Assembly: GCF_008039575.1 (NCBI RefSeq)
Contig: NZ_VDUY01000003.1
Location: 537,218 to 601,217, forward strand
Reading direction: 5' to 3'
DNA: 64,000 nt
DNA from: Zeimonas arvi
GTDB lineage: Bacteria > Pseudomonadota > Gammaproteobacteria > Burkholderiales > Burkholderiaceae_E
Shown here: positions 26,302 through 36,704 of the stretch, in pieces
Position numbering within the stretch: the first letter of the stretch is position 1
Layout: every line of letters starts with the position of its first letter
The notes under the pieces: generated by a model
Seen by the model: only the letters and a program-made list of their open reading frames with translations
Databases searched by the model: none
What the model was told of the DNA's origin: nothing
Position numbers and translations under genes: made by a program

Positions 26302-26317
26302 TCCCGCCGGATGCGAC

Positions 26318-26785
26318 TCACTCGCCCCGCTTGCGCCGCGCCCTGACCTCGAGCACCGCTTCGGCGAACTCGTCCACGTCCTCGAACTTCCGGTAGACCG
26401 ACGCGAAGCGCACGTAGGCGATCTTGTCGAGCTTCTTGAGCTCGCGCATGACCAGCTCGCCGATCTGCTCGCTGCCCACTTCGCGCAGGCCCAGGCTCAG
26501 CAGCTTTTCCTCGATGCGGTGGATCGCGGCGTCGACCGCCTCGGCGCTGACCGGGCGCTTGCGCAAGGCCAGCGACATCGAGCCGCGCAGCTTGCGCCGG
26601 TCGAACTCGGTTCGGGTGCCATTGCGCTTGACCACCGCCGGCAGGGCCAGCTCGATGCGTTCGTAGGTGGTGAAGCGCTTCTCGCAGTTCAGGCAGCGCC
26701 GGCGACGGCGGATGCTGTCGCCTTCGTCGGACTCGCGGGTCTCGATGACCTGCGTGTCAGGATGATCGCAGAACGGGCAGCGCAT
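26318..26785 (-). CDS. nrdR: Transcriptional repressor NrdR
   Basis: A protein of 155 residues with an N-terminal zinc ribbon (MRCPFCDHP and [16 protein letters not shown]) and an ATP-cone domain ([20 protein letters not shown] through [16 protein letters not shown]). It represses ribonucleotide reductase genes in response to nucleotide binding. It follows glyA by 12 bases in the same direction, so the two are probably co-transcribed. Confidence 0.97.
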   Translation of the reverse strand: MRCPFCDHPDTQVIETRESDEGDSIRRRRRCLNCEKRFTTYERIELALPAVVKRNGTRTEFDRRKLRGSMSLALRKRPVSAEAVDAAIHRIEEKLLSLGLREVGSEQIGELVMRELKKLDKIAYVRFASVYRKFEDVDEFAEAVLEVRARRKRGE

Positions 26786-26797
26786 CGCCGCCGGGCA

Positions 26798-28045
26798 TCA
26801 GCCGCCGTAGACCGGGAACCTGGCGGTCAACTGGCCGACCTGCTCGCGGATCTGCGCGAGCTTGCCGGCGTCCTGCGGATTGTCCAGCACGTCGGCGATC
26901 AGGTGACCCACCTGCGCGACCTCGTCCTCGCGGAAGCCGCGGGTGGTCATCGCCGGCGTGCCGAGCCGGATCCCGCTGGTGACCATCGGCTTTTCCGGGT
27001 CGTTGGGGATCGCGTTCTTGTTGCAGGTGATGTGGGCCTCGCCCAGCACCTTCTCGGCTTCCTTGCCGGTGATCTTCTTGGCGCGCAGGTCGACCAGCAT
27101 CAGGTGCGACTCGGTGCGGCCGGACACGATCCGCAGGCCGCGCTCGGTCAGCGTCTGCGCCAGCACGTTGGCGTTGGCGACCACCTGCTTCGCGTAGTCG
27201 CGGAAGGACGGCTGCAGCGCCTCGCGGAAAGCCACCGCCTTGGCGGCGATCACGTGCATCAGCGGGCCGCCCTGCAGGCCCGGGAAGATCGCCGAGTTGA
27301 TCGGCTTCTCGTGCTGCTGCGGCATCAGGATGAAGCCGCCGCGCGGCCCGCGCAGGCTCTTGTGCGTGGTGGAGGTGACGATGTCGGCGTGCGGCACCGG
27401 GTTCGGGTAGACGCCGCCGGCGATCAGGCCCGAGTAGTGCGCCATGTCGACCATCAGCAGCGCGCCGACGTCCTTCGCGACCTTGGCGAAGCGCGCCCAG
27501 TCGATGCGCAGGCTGTAGGCCGAGGCGCCGGCGATGATGAGCTTCGGCTTGTGCTCGTGCGCCTTGCGCTCCATGGCGTCGTAGTCGATCGCCTCGCTCT
27601 CGTCGAGTCCGTAGGACACCACGTTGAACCACTTGCCCGACATGTTCAGCGCCATGCCGTGGGTCAGGTGGCCGCCTTCGGCCAGGCTCATCCCCATGAT
27701 GGTGTCGCCGGGCTTCAGGAAGGCGAGGAACACGGCCTCGTTGGCCTGCGCGCCCGAGTGCGGCTGCACGTTGGCGCACTCGGCGCCGAACAGTTGCTTG
27801 ATCCGGTCGATGGCCAGCTGCTCGGCGACGTCGACGAACTCGCAACCGCCGTAATAGCGCTTGCCGGGGTAGCCCTCGGCGTACTTGTTGGTGAGCTGCG
27901 ACCCCTGGGCCGCCATGACCGCCGGGCTCGCGTAGTTCTCGGAGGCGATCAGCTCGATGTGCGCCTCCTGGCGCTGGTCCTCGAGCCGGATCGCGTTCCA
28001 GAGTTCGGGGTCGGTTTGCGCGATGCCGTGCTTGCGGTCGAACAT
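26798..28045 (-). CDS. glyA: Serine hydroxymethyltransferase
   Basis: A PLP enzyme of 415 residues. It opens [16 protein letters not shown] and contains [40 protein letters not shown] and the PLP-lysine segment [17 protein letters not shown]. It interconverts serine and glycine with tetrahydrofolate. The ATG at 28045 gives the standard N-terminus. A six-base perfect hairpin (GCGTCC-TTCC-GGACGC on the minus strand) lies in the short leader, and a -10-like TAAAAT is at 28093-28098. I see no glycine or folate riboswitch. Confidence 0.97.
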   Translation of the reverse strand: MFDRKHGIAQTDPELWNAIRLEDQRQEAHIELIASENYASPAVMAAQGSQLTNKYAEGYPGKRYYGGCEFVDVAEQLAIDRIKQLFGAECANVQPHSGAQANEAVFLAFLKPGDTIMGMSLAEGGHLTHGMALNMSGKWFNVVSYGLDESEAIDYDAMERKAHEHKPKLIIAGASAYSLRIDWARFAKVAKDVGALLMVDMAHYSGLIAGGVYPNPVPHADIVTSTTHKSLRGPRGGFILMPQQHEKPINSAIFPGLQGGPLMHVIAAKAVAFREALQPSFRDYAKQVVANANVLAQTLTERGLRIVSGRTESHLMLVDLRAKKITGKEAEKVLGEAHITCNKNAIPNDPEKPMVTSGIRLGTPAMTTRGFREDEVAQVGHLIADVLDNPQDAGKLAQIREQVGQLTARFPVYGG

Positions 28046-28138
28046 GACGTGAAATCCTCGGATGCAGCGTCCGGAAGGACGCAAAACGGTGGATTTTACG
28101 CGATCGGCCTCGGCCGCGCCCTGGGCGATGCCGCCGCT

Positions 28139-28801
28139 TCAGCCCCGGGCCTCGACGTCGTCGAGCGCGTCCTCGAGGTGGGCCACGTCGGCCCAGCCGA
28201 GCAGGTGGAAGCGCTCGCCGTCGAAGGCGATCCGGTTCAGGCTGGCGTTGAGCAGGTCGTGGCCGCGTGGCGAGTCGAGCGGCAACCCGGCCGCGATCCG
28301 GAAGGCGCAGTCGAGCACGCCGCCGTGTGCGACCGCCACGACCGTGGCCGAAGGATAGCGCCCGGCCAGCCCGAGCAGTGTCCGCTCGACCCGGGCGTGG
28401 AAAGCGCGCAGCGACTCGCCGCCGCCCGGCAGCTCGAAATCCGGCTCGCGGGCGCGCCAGCGGGACCAGGCCTCGGCCTCTTGTTGCGCCAGCTCGTCGT
28501 GGGTGCGTCCCTCGAAGGCGCCGTAGTTGCGCTCGCGCAGCAGGGGCTCGGTATGCAGCGGCAGGCCGAGCGCGCGCGCGATCGGCGCCGCGGTCTGCGC
28601 GGCCCGCGACAGGTCGCTGGTGTGGATTGCGGCGATCCGCCCGCGATCGGGGTCCGAAGCGAGCCGCCGGCCGGTCAGCTCGGCCTGGCGCCGGCCCTCG
28701 TCGTTCAGCGGGATGTCGATCTGGCCCTGGAAGCGGCGGTCTCGGTTCCAGTCGGTGACGCCGTGGCGAACCAGGACGATCGTGGTGAGGCCCGCCGTCA
28801 T
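28139..28801 (-). CDS. Histidine phosphatase family protein (phosphoglycerate mutase-like)
   Basis: A protein of 220 residues. The phosphohistidine motif is LVRHGVTDWN near the N-terminus, with DLSRAAQTAAPIARALG, the acid-base glutamate region RERNYGAFEGRTHDEL and the second histidine in VAVAHGGVLD. It is a cofactor-independent-of-metal phosphatase or mutase of the GpmB/CobC group; the substrate cannot be named. The ATG at 28801 overlaps the stop of the PEBP gene (ATGA), so the pair is translationally coupled. Confidence 0.88.
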   Translation of the reverse strand: MTAGLTTIVLVRHGVTDWNRDRRFQGQIDIPLNDEGRRQAELTGRRLASDPDRGRIAAIHTSDLSRAAQTAAPIARALGLPLHTEPLLRERNYGAFEGRTHDELAQQEAEAWSRWRAREPDFELPGGGESLRAFHARVERTLLGLAGRYPSATVVAVAHGGVLDCAFRIAAGLPLDSPRGHDLLNASLNRIAFDGERFHLLGWADVAHLEDALDDVEARG

Positions 28802-29430
28802 TGGCCGGCCAGCCGCGGGTTCAGCGTGTAGGTGCCGGTGATGGACGCCTGGCCGAGCTTGTGGTGCCCGATCACCTTGCGCGCGTCGGCACCGCCGAAG
28901 CGGCCCATCAGCGGCAGGCGCGCCACGTCGAGCGCGTAGACGGTGAACACGTAGTGGTGGACCAGCGAGTCGTTCCACGGCGGGCAGGGGCCGTCGTAGC
29001 CGAAGTAGTCGCCCGACATGTCGGGGTCGCTGTCGAACCAGGCGGTGTAGTCGTTGATGCCCTGGCGCGCGCCGAGGCGGGCGGCCGGGCCCATCTTGCC
29101 CTTGGGCGTGACCTTGTCGGAGAACTCGCCCGCGCCGATCGAGGTGACCGTGACCGGCAGGTCGACCAGCACCCAGTGGAAGAAGTCCACACGCTTGAGC
29201 GTGGACGGGATCTCGCGGTCTTCCTGGTTGACATCCTCCGGGCTGCTCGGCACGTCGCGATCGTGGCAGACGATCGCGAAGGAACGCGTGCCCACCGGCG
29301 CCTCGCTCCAGGCCAGGTGCGGGTTGCGGTTGGCCGACAGCGCGACGCGGGACTTCGGGTCGATCTTGCAGAAGGCGAATTCCTCGGGGATGGGCGACCC
29401 GTCGGCGAAGGACTCACTGACCAGTTTCAT
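28798..29430 (-). CDS. YbhB/YbcL-type PEBP family protein
   Basis: A protein of 210 residues of the phosphatidylethanolamine-binding protein (Raf kinase inhibitor-like) family. It contains NPHLAWSEAPVGTRSFAIVCHDRDVP, FFHWVLVDLPVTVTSI, DYFGYDGPCPPWNDSLVHHYVF and VYALDVARLPL, which form the anion-binding pocket. No signal peptide is present, so it is probably cytoplasmic. It is coupled to the downstream phosphatase gene. Biological role in bacteria is poorly defined. Confidence 0.9.
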   Translation of the reverse strand: MKLVSESFADGSPIPEEFAFCKIDPKSRVALSANRNPHLAWSEAPVGTRSFAIVCHDRDVPSSPEDVNQEDREIPSTLKRVDFFHWVLVDLPVTVTSIGAGEFSDKVTPKGKMGPAARLGARQGINDYTAWFDSDPDMSGDYFGYDGPCPPWNDSLVHHYVFTVYALDVARLPLMGRFGGADARKVIGHHKLGQASITGTYTLNPRLAGQ

Positions 29431-29490
29431 CGGGATGCTCCGGGGGAGGGAAGAGTCGATGCCGAGACTAGGCCGAGGCCTTCCCGGCAG

Positions 29491-29967
29491 TCAAGGCGAG
29501 GGGTTTCGGTCGGCGCGGTCCTCGCGCGCCGGGCTGCGAAGCCACAGCGTGACCGGACCGTCGTTCACCAGCGAGACCTTCATGTCGGCGCCAAAGCGGC
29601 CGGTCTCGACCACCGGGTGCAGGCCGCGCAATCGGGCCACGAAGGCCTCGTAGAGCCTGCTCCCCTCGTCGGGCGCTGCCGCGCCGGTGAATCCCGGGCG
29701 GTTTCCCGAGGCGGTGTCGGCAGCCAGCGTGAACTGCGAGACCACCAGCAGGCCGCCGGCGAGGTCCTGCACGCTGCGGTTCATCCGTCCGGCCTCGTCG
29801 CCGAAGCAGCGCAGCCTGAGCAGGCGCTGCGCGAAGCGGTCGAGATCGGCCTCGGCGTCGCCGCGCTCGGCGCAGAAGAAGACCAGCAGGCCGGGGCCGA
29901 TCGCCCCGACGGTGACGCCGTCGATCCGCACCGCGGCCTCGGTCACGCGCTGGATCAGCGCGAGCAT
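29491..29967 (-). CDS. dtd: D-aminoacyl-tRNA deacylase
   Basis: A protein of 158 residues. It has the DTD motifs [17 protein letters not shown], the catalytic SQFTLAADT and the cross-subunit Gly-Pro motif region NDGPVTLWL. It removes D-amino acids (and glycine) from mischarged tRNAs, in particular D-Tyr-tRNA. Its start shares one base with the tyrS stop (TGATG), so proofreading enzyme and tyrosyl-tRNA synthetase are made together. That coupling is functionally sensible. Confidence 0.96.
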   Translation of the reverse strand: MLALIQRVTEAAVRIDGVTVGAIGPGLLVFFCAERGDAEADLDRFAQRLLRLRCFGDEAGRMNRSVQDLAGGLLVVSQFTLAADTASGNRPGFTGAAAPDEGSRLYEAFVARLRGLHPVVETGRFGADMKVSLVNDGPVTLWLRSPAREDRADRNPSP

Positions 29968-31274
29968 CAGGCGAGCGTCACCCGCGCGAAGCGCCGCTTG
30001 CCGACCTGCACCACGTAGCTTCCGGCCGCGAGCTTCAGCCCCTTGTCCTCGATGCGCTGACCGTCGATGCGCACGCCGCCCTGCTCCAGGTTGCGCATCG
30101 CGTCGGAGGTCGACGACACCAGCCCGGCCTGCTTGAGGAGCTGCGCGACGCCCAGCGGCGCGCCGGACAGGCTCACCTCGGGCATGTCCTCGGGCAGCGC
30201 GCCCTGGCGGAAGCGCGCCTCGAAGTCGGCCAGCGCCTGCTCGGCCGCGGCCCTGGAGTGGAAGCGCGCGACGATCTCCTGCCCGAGCATGACCTTCGCG
30301 TCGCGCGGGTTGCGGCCCGCCCCGCACTCGGTCCGCAGCGCCGCGATCTCGCTCATCGGCCGGAAGGACAGCAGCTCGAAGTACTTCCACATCAGCTCGT
30401 CGGAGATCGACATCAGCTTGCCGAACATCTCGGCCGGCGCCTCGGTGATCCCGACGTAATTGCCCTTGGACTTGGACATCTTCTCGACGCCGTCCAGCCC
30501 CTCGAGCAGCGGCATGGTCAGGATGCACTGCGGCTCCTGGCCGTACTCGCGCTGCAGCTCGCGGCCCACCAGCAGGTTGAACTTCTGGTCGGTGCCGCCG
30601 AGCTCGATGTCGGACTTCAGCGCGACCGAGTCGTAACCCTGCATCAGCGGATAGAGCAGCTCGTGGACCGAGATCGGCACGCCCGAGCGGAAGCGCTTGG
30701 TGAAGTCGTCGCGCTCGAGCATGCGGGCCACCGTGTACTTCGCGGCCAGCTGGATCATCCCGCGTGCGCCCAGCGGATCGGACCACTCGGAGTTGTAGCG
30801 GATCTCGGTCTTGTCGCGGTCGAGCACCAGCGCGGCCTGCTCGAAGTAGGTCTTCGCGTTCTGCTCGATCTGCTCGCGGGTGAGCGGCGGCCGGGTGGCG
30901 TTGCGACCGGACGGGTCGCCGATCATCGCGGTGAAGTCGCCGATCAGGAAGATCACGGTGTGGCCGAGGTCCTGCAGCTGGCGCATCTTGTTCAGCACGA
31001 CCGTGTGGCCAAGGTGCAGGTCGGGCGCCGTGGGGTCGAGACCCAGCTTGATCCGCAGCGGCCGGCCGTCGGCCTCGCTGCGGGCCAGCTTGGCCACCCA
31101 TTCGGACTCGACCAGGAGCTCGTCGCAGCCGCGCCTGGTGACGGCCAGTGCCTCGCGCACGCCCTGGCTGGGCTCGGCGTGGCCGGCCGCCCCGGTGCTG
31201 CCGGTCGGGCTCCCGCCGCCGTCCGTCGTCAGGCGTTGCCTGTCTGGAGCCATTTTCTCGGTCTTGTCGCCCAT
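29967..31274 (-). CDS. tyrS: Tyrosyl-tRNA synthetase
   Basis: A class I synthetase of 435 residues. It has [17 protein letters not shown] (HIGH-type motif HLGH), [15 protein letters not shown], the KMSKS motif [11 protein letters not shown] and a C-terminal S4 RNA-binding domain ([12 protein letters not shown]). The N-terminal 45 residues are a variable Gly/Ser/Thr-rich extension, so the true start could lie slightly downstream. The gene is divergent from the M23 peptidase gene and coupled to dtd. Confidence 0.96.
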   Translation of the reverse strand: MGDKTEKMAPDRQRLTTDGGGSPTGSTGAAGHAEPSQGVREALAVTRRGCDELLVESEWVAKLARSEADGRPLRIKLGLDPTAPDLHLGHTVVLNKMRQLQDLGHTVIFLIGDFTAMIGDPSGRNATRPPLTREQIEQNAKTYFEQAALVLDRDKTEIRYNSEWSDPLGARGMIQLAAKYTVARMLERDDFTKRFRSGVPISVHELLYPLMQGYDSVALKSDIELGGTDQKFNLLVGRELQREYGQEPQCILTMPLLEGLDGVEKMSKSKGNYVGITEAPAEMFGKLMSISDELMWKYFELLSFRPMSEIAALRTECGAGRNPRDAKVMLGQEIVARFHSRAAAEQALADFEARFRQGALPEDMPEVSLSGAPLGVAQLLKQAGLVSSTSDAMRNLEQGGVRIDGQRIEDKGLKLAAGSYVVQVGKRRFARVTLA

Positions 31275-31390
31275 AATTCGAATCGATTCCGGTAATATTC
31301 CCGCTTTGCCGAGTCCGGGCAGCGGTGCGGGGATCGCACGTGCCGTTTTGTGTCGACGGACCGAGGTTCGGATTCTAACGAACAGACGAG

Positions 31391-32704
31391 ATGACCCGAG
31401 TTACCGATCCCCGCTTCAACAAGGTCGCCATCGCGGTGGCCGTCACGCTCACCTTCGCAGCCGTCACCGCCTTCGGTGTCGCGCCCCTCGGCGAAGCCCA
31501 GCTCCCCACCCCCGAAACCATCGTCGAATCGGTCTCGCTCGAGCCCGAAGTGGCCGAGGTTGGCGACCGCTTCGTCCAGACGGAGCGCATCCGCCGGGGC
31601 GAGACCGTTGCCTCGCTGCTCGAGCGGCTGGGCGCGGCCGACGCCGAGTTCCTGAAGTTCGCCGCCAGCGACCCGGTGGCCCGCCGCATGCTGCAGCTCT
31701 ACGCCGGCCGCTCGGTCACCGCCGAGGTCGACGGCATGGGCCGGGTGCAGTCGCTGCAGTACCGCTACGGCAGCCTGGTCATCGACGGCAAGGAGAACGC
31801 GACCCGCCTGACGATCCGCCGCCAGGGCGATGCCTTCGTGGCGGTCGACGAGCCGGTGCCGCTGGACCGGCACACCGCCATGGCGGCGGTGACCATCAAT
31901 TCCTCGCTGTTCGCCGCCACCGACGCCGCGGGCGTTCCGGATGCGATCGCCTCCAAGGTGGCCGACATCCTCGACAGCGAGATCGACTTCCGCCGCGACC
32001 TGCGGCGCGGCGCAGAGCTGCGCGTGGTCTACGAAACCGTTCGCGAGGCGGACAGCCTCGAAGGGCCGGTCGGCGCCCGCGTGCTGGCGGTGCAGCTGAT
32101 CAACGACGGCAAGCGCCACGACGCGCTCTGGTTCGAGCGCGGAAACGACGGCAAGGGCGAGTTCTTCGGCTTCGACGGCCGCAGCATGAAGCGCAGCTTC
32201 CTGCGCAGCCCGATCGAGTTCAGCCGGGTCAGCTCGGGCTTCTCCAATGCCCGCCAGCATCCGGTGTTCGGCGACGTGCGGGCCCACAAGGGCACCGACT
32301 TCGCCGCCCCCTCGGGTACGCCGGTGCGCGCATCGGGCAATGGCGTGGTCGATTTCGCCGGCCAGCAACGCGGCTACGGCAACGTGGTCATCCTCGAGCA
32401 CCGCAACGGCGTGCAGACGCTCTACGCGCATCTGCGCGGCTTCGCCTCGGGCCTGAAGAAGGGCGACAAGGTCGACCAGGGCGAGATCATCGGCTACGTG
32501 GGCGCCACCGGCTGGGCCACCGGCCCGCACCTGCACTACGAGTTCATGGTGAACGGCCAGCAGATGGACCCGATGAAGGTCGCGATGCCCGACTCCGAGC
32601 CGCTGTCGCCGGCCGAGCGCGCGCGCTTTGCCGCGCACGCCGAGCAGACCTCGGTGCAGTTGGCGCAGCTCGACCCGCTCCGGCTGGCTGCCCGCTTCGA
32701 GTGA
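31391..32704 (+). CDS. M23-family peptidoglycan DD-metallopeptidase
   Basis: A protein of 437 residues with an N-terminal membrane anchor or signal ([20 protein letters not shown]). A LysM-like/OapA-like region follows at about 55-100 ([16 protein letters not shown]), and a C-terminal LytM/M23 domain carries the zinc ligands in [14 protein letters not shown] and HLHYEF. It is expected to cut peptide cross-links in the periplasm during wall growth. The stop codon overlaps the anmK start (GTGA), which links wall cleavage with recycling of the released muropeptides. Confidence 0.93.
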   Translation: MTRVTDPRFNKVAIAVAVTLTFAAVTAFGVAPLGEAQLPTPETIVESVSLEPEVAEVGDRFVQTERIRRGETVASLLERLGAADAEFLKFAASDPVARRMLQLYAGRSVTAEVDGMGRVQSLQYRYGSLVIDGKENATRLTIRRQGDAFVAVDEPVPLDRHTAMAAVTINSSLFAATDAAGVPDAIASKVADILDSEIDFRRDLRRGAELRVVYETVREADSLEGPVGARVLAVQLINDGKRHDALWFERGNDGKGEFFGFDGRSMKRSFLRSPIEFSRVSSGFSNARQHPVFGDVRAHKGTDFAAPSGTPVRASGNGVVDFAGQQRGYGNVVILEHRNGVQTLYAHLRGFASGLKKGDKVDQGEIIGYVGATGWATGPHLHYEFMVNGQQMDPMKVAMPDSEPLSPAERARFAAHAEQTSVQLAQLDPLRLAARFE

Positions 32705-33906
32705 GCCCCACGGTCCGGCTCTGCGCCGGACTGATGTCCGGAACCAGCGTCGACGCCGTCGACGGGGCGCTGGTCGAGTTCCCGATCGAGTCCCCCGACG
32801 GGTCCGGGGCCGCGAGCCGCGCCGCGCCGCGCACCCTGGCCTTCTGCTCGCGGCCGATCCCCCCGGCCTTGCGCGGGCAGCTCCAGTCGCTGCAGCAACC
32901 CGGCCCCGACGAGCTGGCCCGCGCGGCCCTCGCGGCCAACGCGCTGGCCAGCCTGTACGCCGAGGTGAGCGCGGACCTCCTGGCGGCGGCGGGCCTCGAG
33001 CCCGCGCGGGTTGCCGCGATCGGCGCCCACGGCCAGACGGTGCGCCACCGACCCGAGCTGGGCTACACGATCCAACTGCTCAACCCGGCCCGACTCGCCG
33101 AGCTGGCCGGCATCCCCGTCGTGGCCGACCTGCGCAGCGCCGACGTCGCGGCCGGCGGCCAAGGCGCCCCGCTGGCACCGGGCTTCCATGCCACCGTGTT
33201 CGCCCATCCGACGCTCAGGCGGGCGGTCGTCAACCTGGGCGGCATCGCGAACGTGAGCCTGCTGGAGGCGGGTGCGGGCCGGACGGACCGAAACCTCGAG
33301 GCCCGGCCGGTCGCGGGATTCGACACCGGCCCGGCGAACACGCTTCTCGACCTCTGGTGCGAGCGTCACACCGGCCAGCCCTACGACCGCGACGGCGCCT
33401 GGGCCGCAGGCGGCCGGGTGCTGCCGCCCCTGCTCGCCTGCCTGCTGAGCGAGCCCTACTTCCGCGCGGCGCCGCCCAAGAGCACCGGGCGCGACCTGTT
33501 CGAGGCGGGCTGGCTGGCCCGCGGGCTCGCCCAGGCGGGCGCCACGAGCGCCGACCCGCGGGACGTCCAGGCCACGCTGGCCGAGCTGACGGCCGTCACC
33601 GTGGCCGAGCCCTGCCTGGCTTTCGACGCCCGGGAAATCCTGGTGTGCGGGGGCGGCTCGCGCAATGCGGACCTGATGGGGCGGCTGGCGGCCCGGATGC
33701 CGGGCGTCATGGTCTCGGACACCAGCGACATGGGAATCGACCCTCAGGCAGTGGAAGCCACGGCCTTCGCCTGGCAGGCCCACCGGCACCTGGCTGGCCT
33801 GGCGGGCAACTTGCCGTCGGTGACCGGCGCCAGCGGCCCGCGGGTGCTGGGCGCGCTGTGGCCGGCCGGCGCCGCGGAAAGCGGCACCGGGCGGGTCAGC
33901 CGATGA
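32701..33906 (+). CDS. anmK: Anhydro-N-acetylmuramic acid kinase
   Basis: A protein of 401 residues with an ASKHA-type kinase fold. Signatures are LCAGLMSGTSVDAVDGALVE, IGAHGQTVRHRP, VVADLRSADVAAGGQGAPL, AVVNLGGIANVSLL and FDTGPANTLLDLW. It converts 1,6-anhydro-MurNAc to MurNAc-6-phosphate in peptidoglycan recycling. The GTG start overlaps the M23 peptidase stop. The gene converges on erpA with only 23 bases between stops and no evident terminator. Confidence 0.95.
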   Translation: MSPTVRLCAGLMSGTSVDAVDGALVEFPIESPDGSGAASRAAPRTLAFCSRPIPPALRGQLQSLQQPGPDELARAALAANALASLYAEVSADLLAAAGLEPARVAAIGAHGQTVRHRPELGYTIQLLNPARLAELAGIPVVADLRSADVAAGGQGAPLAPGFHATVFAHPTLRRAVVNLGGIANVSLLEAGAGRTDRNLEARPVAGFDTGPANTLLDLWCERHTGQPYDRDGAWAAGGRVLPPLLACLLSEPYFRAAPPKSTGRDLFEAGWLARGLAQAGATSADPRDVQATLAELTAVTVAEPCLAFDAREILVCGGGSRNADLMGRLAARMPGVMVSDTSDMGIDPQAVEATAFAWQAHRHLAGLAGNLPSVTGASGPRVLGALWPAGAAESGTGRVSR

Positions 33907-33929
33907 AGTGAATCAGATGCCGAAGGAAA

Positions 33930-34280
33930 TCAGGCGCTGAACGAGGAGCCGCAGCCGCAGGTGGTGGCGGCGTTGGGGTTCTTGATCACGAACTGGGCGC
34001 CTTCGAGGTCTTCCTTGTAGTCGATCTCGGCGCCGACCAGGTACTGGTAGCTCATGGCGTCGATCAGCAAGGTGACCCCGTTCTTCTGCATGACGGTGTC
34101 GTCTTCGTTCGTGTCTTCGTCGAAGGTGAAGCCGTACTGGAAGCCCGAGCAGCCGCCGCCCTGCACGAACACGCGCAGCTTCAGGTTGTCGTTGCCCTCT
34201 TCCTCGATCAGCTGGCGGACCTTGTCGGCCGCGCTGTCGGTGAACAGGAGAGGAGCCGGCATTTCGGCGACAGCGTTCAT
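33930..34280 (-). CDS. erpA: Iron-sulfur cluster insertion protein ErpA
   Basis: An A-type carrier of 116 residues. The three cysteines are in [11 protein letters not shown] and [10 protein letters not shown]. It delivers Fe-S clusters to apoproteins such as those of isoprenoid synthesis. GGAG lies upstream of the ATG at 34280, and a -10-like TACAAT is present on the minus strand at 34306-34311. The long upstream frame that continues from it is a chance extension and was not used. Confidence 0.96.
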   Translation of the reverse strand: MNAVAEMPAPLLFTDSAADKVRQLIEEEGNDNLKLRVFVQGGGCSGFQYGFTFDEDTNEDDTVMQKNGVTLLIDAMSYQYLVGAEIDYKEDLEGAQFVIKNPNAATTCGCGSSFSA

Positions 34281-34381
34281 TCGGTGATCTCCGTGAATTA
34301 CGAGGATTGTAGAGGCGACGCCCTGCGGTGACGACGGGATAACCCCGTCATCGACGCGGATCAGTGCAGCAACACGGCCTG

Positions 34382-35443
34382 TCAGGGCAGCACCGGCAGC
34401 TGGGTCAGCCCCATGTCTTCCGGCAGGCCGAACATCAGGTTCATCACCTGCACGCCCTGCCCCGATGCACCCTTGACCAGGTTGTCCTCGACCACCAGCA
34501 CGATCAGCAGGTCGCTGCCAGCCGGCCGATGCACCGCGATCCGCACCATGTTGGAGGCCCGCACCGAGCGGGTCTCGGGCGTGGAACCGGCCGGCATCAC
34601 GTCGACGAAGGGTTCGCCGGCAAAGCGCTCCTCGTAGAGCTTCTGGAAGTCGACCCTGGCCCCGGCCGGCGTGAGCCGCGCGTAGAGCGTGGCGTGGATG
34701 CCCCGGATCATCGGCACCAGGTGGGGCGTGAACTGAAGGCTCACCGGCTTGCCGGCGATCGCGCCCAGGCCCTGCGCGATCTCCGGCGCATGGCGGTGGC
34801 CGGTCACGCCATAGGCCTTGAAGTTGTCCGAGGCCTCGGCCAGCAGCGTGTGCACCTCGGCCTTGCGGCCCGCGCCCGACACGCCCGACTTGCAGTCGGC
34901 AATCAGCGTGGTGCGCTCGACGAGGTCGCCGCCCGCGGCGGCCACCGCCTTCGGGTCGAGCACCGGCAGCCAGCCCAGCTGCACCGAGGTGGGGTAGCAG
35001 CCCGGCAGGCCGATCACCCGCGCCTTGCGGATCGCGTCGCGATTGACTTCGGGCAGGCCGTAGACCGCCTCGGCCAGGATGTGCGGGCAGCTGTGCGGCA
35101 TCTTGTACCAGCGCTCGAACTCGGCCGTGTCCTTCAGCCGGAAGTCGGCGGCCAGGTCGATGATCTTGACGCCGGCGGCGAGCAGCTCGGGCGCCTGGGC
35201 CATGGCCACCCCGTGCGGCGTGGCGAAGAAGACCAGGTCGCACTCGGCGAGCGGCGCGCTGGCCGGGTCGGTGAAGGCGAGATCCACGCGGCCGCGCAGC
35301 GACGGGTACATCTCGGCGACCGGCATGCCGGTCTCCTTGCGCGAGGTGATGGCCATCAGCTTCACCTGCGGGTGCTGGGCGAGCAGCCGCAGCAGCTCCA
35401 CGCCGGTGTACCCGGTACCGCCTACGATTCCGACCTTGATCAT
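34382..35443 (-). CDS. argC: N-acetyl-gamma-glutamyl-phosphate reductase
   Basis: A protein of 353 residues. It has the NADP-binding start [21 protein letters not shown], the catalytic cysteine in [24 protein letters not shown] and the histidine segment [15 protein letters not shown]. It catalyses the third step of arginine synthesis. It lies alone between rpsI and erpA in the same direction. The arg context is not continued here, which is usual for betaproteobacteria. Confidence 0.97.
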   Translation of the reverse strand: MIKVGIVGGTGYTGVELLRLLAQHPQVKLMAITSRKETGMPVAEMYPSLRGRVDLAFTDPASAPLAECDLVFFATPHGVAMAQAPELLAAGVKIIDLAADFRLKDTAEFERWYKMPHSCPHILAEAVYGLPEVNRDAIRKARVIGLPGCYPTSVQLGWLPVLDPKAVAAAGGDLVERTTLIADCKSGVSGAGRKAEVHTLLAEASDNFKAYGVTGHRHAPEIAQGLGAIAGKPVSLQFTPHLVPMIRGIHATLYARLTPAGARVDFQKLYEERFAGEPFVDVMPAGSTPETRSVRASNMVRIAVHRPAGSDLLIVLVVEDNLVKGASGQGVQVMNLMFGLPEDMGLTQLPVLP

Positions 35444-35578
35444 CGCCGACTCCCTGAATCCTCTGGCTCAACCGTTGCCGACCGCGCGCCGGTGCCTTGC
35501 CGAACATTGTCCGCGAAGTCCCGGCGCCTTGCCCACGCCCCGAAACGAACGAACGACAAACGAAACACCCGGGAAACG

Positions 35579-35610
35579 AAAAAAGCCGCCTGCGGAAGCA
35601 AGGCGGCTTT
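35579..35610 (-). terminator. Rho-independent terminator of the rplM-rpsI operon
   Basis: A nine-base perfect stem (GCCGCC core; 35582-35590 with 35602-35610, eleven-base loop) is followed on the minus strand by six T residues. It lies about 65 bases after the rpsI stop. Confidence 0.88.
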
Positions 35611-35675
35611 CCATCCGGGCGCCGGCCGCTTCCGCAACACGAAGCGCCCGGACCCGCGGAGACCGTAGTCTCCGA

Positions 35676-36068
35676 TCAGCGCTTCGAGAACTGCTTGCGG
35701 CGTCGCGCCTTGTGCAGACCGACCTTCTTGCGCTCGACCTCGCGCGCGTCGCGCGTGACCAGACCGGCCGCCGACAGCGCAGGCTTGAGGGTCTCGTCGT
35801 AGTCGATCAGCGCGCGGGTGACACCGTGGCGCACCGCGCCGGCCTGGCCGGACTCGCCGCCGCCGTGCACGTTGACCTTGATGTCGAAGGCCTCGAGATT
35901 GGCGGTCAGCTCGAGCGGCTGGCGCACGACCATGCGGCCGGTCTCGCGGGCGAAGTATTCGTCGAGCGGCTTGCCGTTGACGACGAACTTGCCCGAACCC
36001 TTCTTGATGAACACCCGCGCGACCGAGGTCTTGCGGCGGCCGGTGCCGTAGTAGTAATCGCCGATCAT
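35676..36068 (-). CDS. rpsI: 30S ribosomal protein S9
   Basis: A protein of 130 residues. It contains [51 protein letters not shown] and the basic C-terminus [17 protein letters not shown] that reaches the decoding centre. It follows rplM by four bases and is followed by a strong terminator, forming the classical L13-S9 operon. Confidence 0.98.
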   Translation of the reverse strand: MIGDYYYGTGRRKTSVARVFIKKGSGKFVVNGKPLDEYFARETGRMVVRQPLELTANLEAFDIKVNVHGGGESGQAGAVRHGVTRALIDYDETLKPALSAAGLVTRDAREVERKKVGLHKARRRKQFSKR

Positions 36069-36072
36069 CGCG

Positions 36073-36501
36073 TCAAACCTCCAGAACCTTCGGCTGCTGA
36101 GCCGTATGCGGATGCGTGGGCTCGGCGTAGACCTTGAGCTTCTTGATCATCGCGTAGCCGAGCGGGCCCTTCGGCAGCATGCCCTTGACCGCCTTCTCGA
36201 GCGCGCGGCCCGGGAAACGCGACTGCATCTTGCCGAACGTGGTTTCGGAAATACCGCCGGGGTAGCCGCTGTGGCGGTAGTACTTCTTGTCTTCGTTCTT
36301 GGCGCCGGTGACGCGCAGCTTGCCGGCGTTCACGACGACGATGAAGTCGCCGGTGTCCACGTGCGGCGTGTACTCGGGCTTGTGCTTGCCGCGAAGGCGC
36401 AGCGCGATCTCGGCGGCCAGACGGCCGAGCACCTTGTCGCTGGCGTCGATGACGAACCAGTCGCGCTTCACTTCATGCGGCTTGGCGGAAAACGTCTTCA
36501 T
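36073..36501 (-). CDS. rplM: 50S ribosomal protein L13
   Basis: A protein of 142 residues. It opens [20 protein letters not shown] and contains [34 protein letters not shown] and [15 protein letters not shown]. The ATG at 36501 gives the standard family length, so the upstream frame extension is not used. A consensus-like sigma-70 promoter lies about 110 bases upstream. It is first in the operon with rpsI. Confidence 0.98.
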   Translation of the reverse strand: MKTFSAKPHEVKRDWFVIDASDKVLGRLAAEIALRLRGKHKPEYTPHVDTGDFIVVVNAGKLRVTGAKNEDKKYYRHSGYPGGISETTFGKMQSRFPGRALEKAVKGMLPKGPLGYAMIKKLKVYAEPTHPHTAQQPKVLEV

Positions 36502-36612
36502 GACTTCTCTCTCGGGGAACCCGCCGGACGACCATGACGCCACAAGCTCGACGCCACCAACACATTCGCCCTGCGAATCGAATTCAGCCGCCCAGACGGC
36601 GGAAAGCTTTAA

Positions 36613-36642
36613 ATTATAGCGGCGAACCTGCCAGCACGTCAA
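36613..36642 (-). promoter_or_regulatory. Sigma-70 promoter of rplM-rpsI
   Basis: On the minus strand TTGACG (36637-36642) and a perfect TATAAT (36613-36618) are 18 bases apart. The position, about 110 bases upstream of the rplM start, suits a leader long enough for ribosomal protein autoregulation. Confidence 0.75.
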
Positions 36643-36704
36643 AGGGCTGCGTGCGCCGCGTTCGGCGACGCTTCGCGACACCCGCTTGCGCGCCCGCGAC
36701 CGGC

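Noticed and set aside
26261..28831. Plus-strand frame of 856 codons opposite nrdR, glyA and the phosphatase gene
   Set aside because: All three minus-strand genes are unmistakable. The antisense product has no domains.
34329..34351. Imperfect inverted repeat between argC and erpA as a terminator
   Set aside because: The stem has a mismatch and no T run follows on either strand.
33930..35507. Single minus-strand frame linking argC and erpA regions
   Set aside because: argC is encoded in a different frame with intact motifs. The erpA product is normal size from its own ATG, so there is no fusion.
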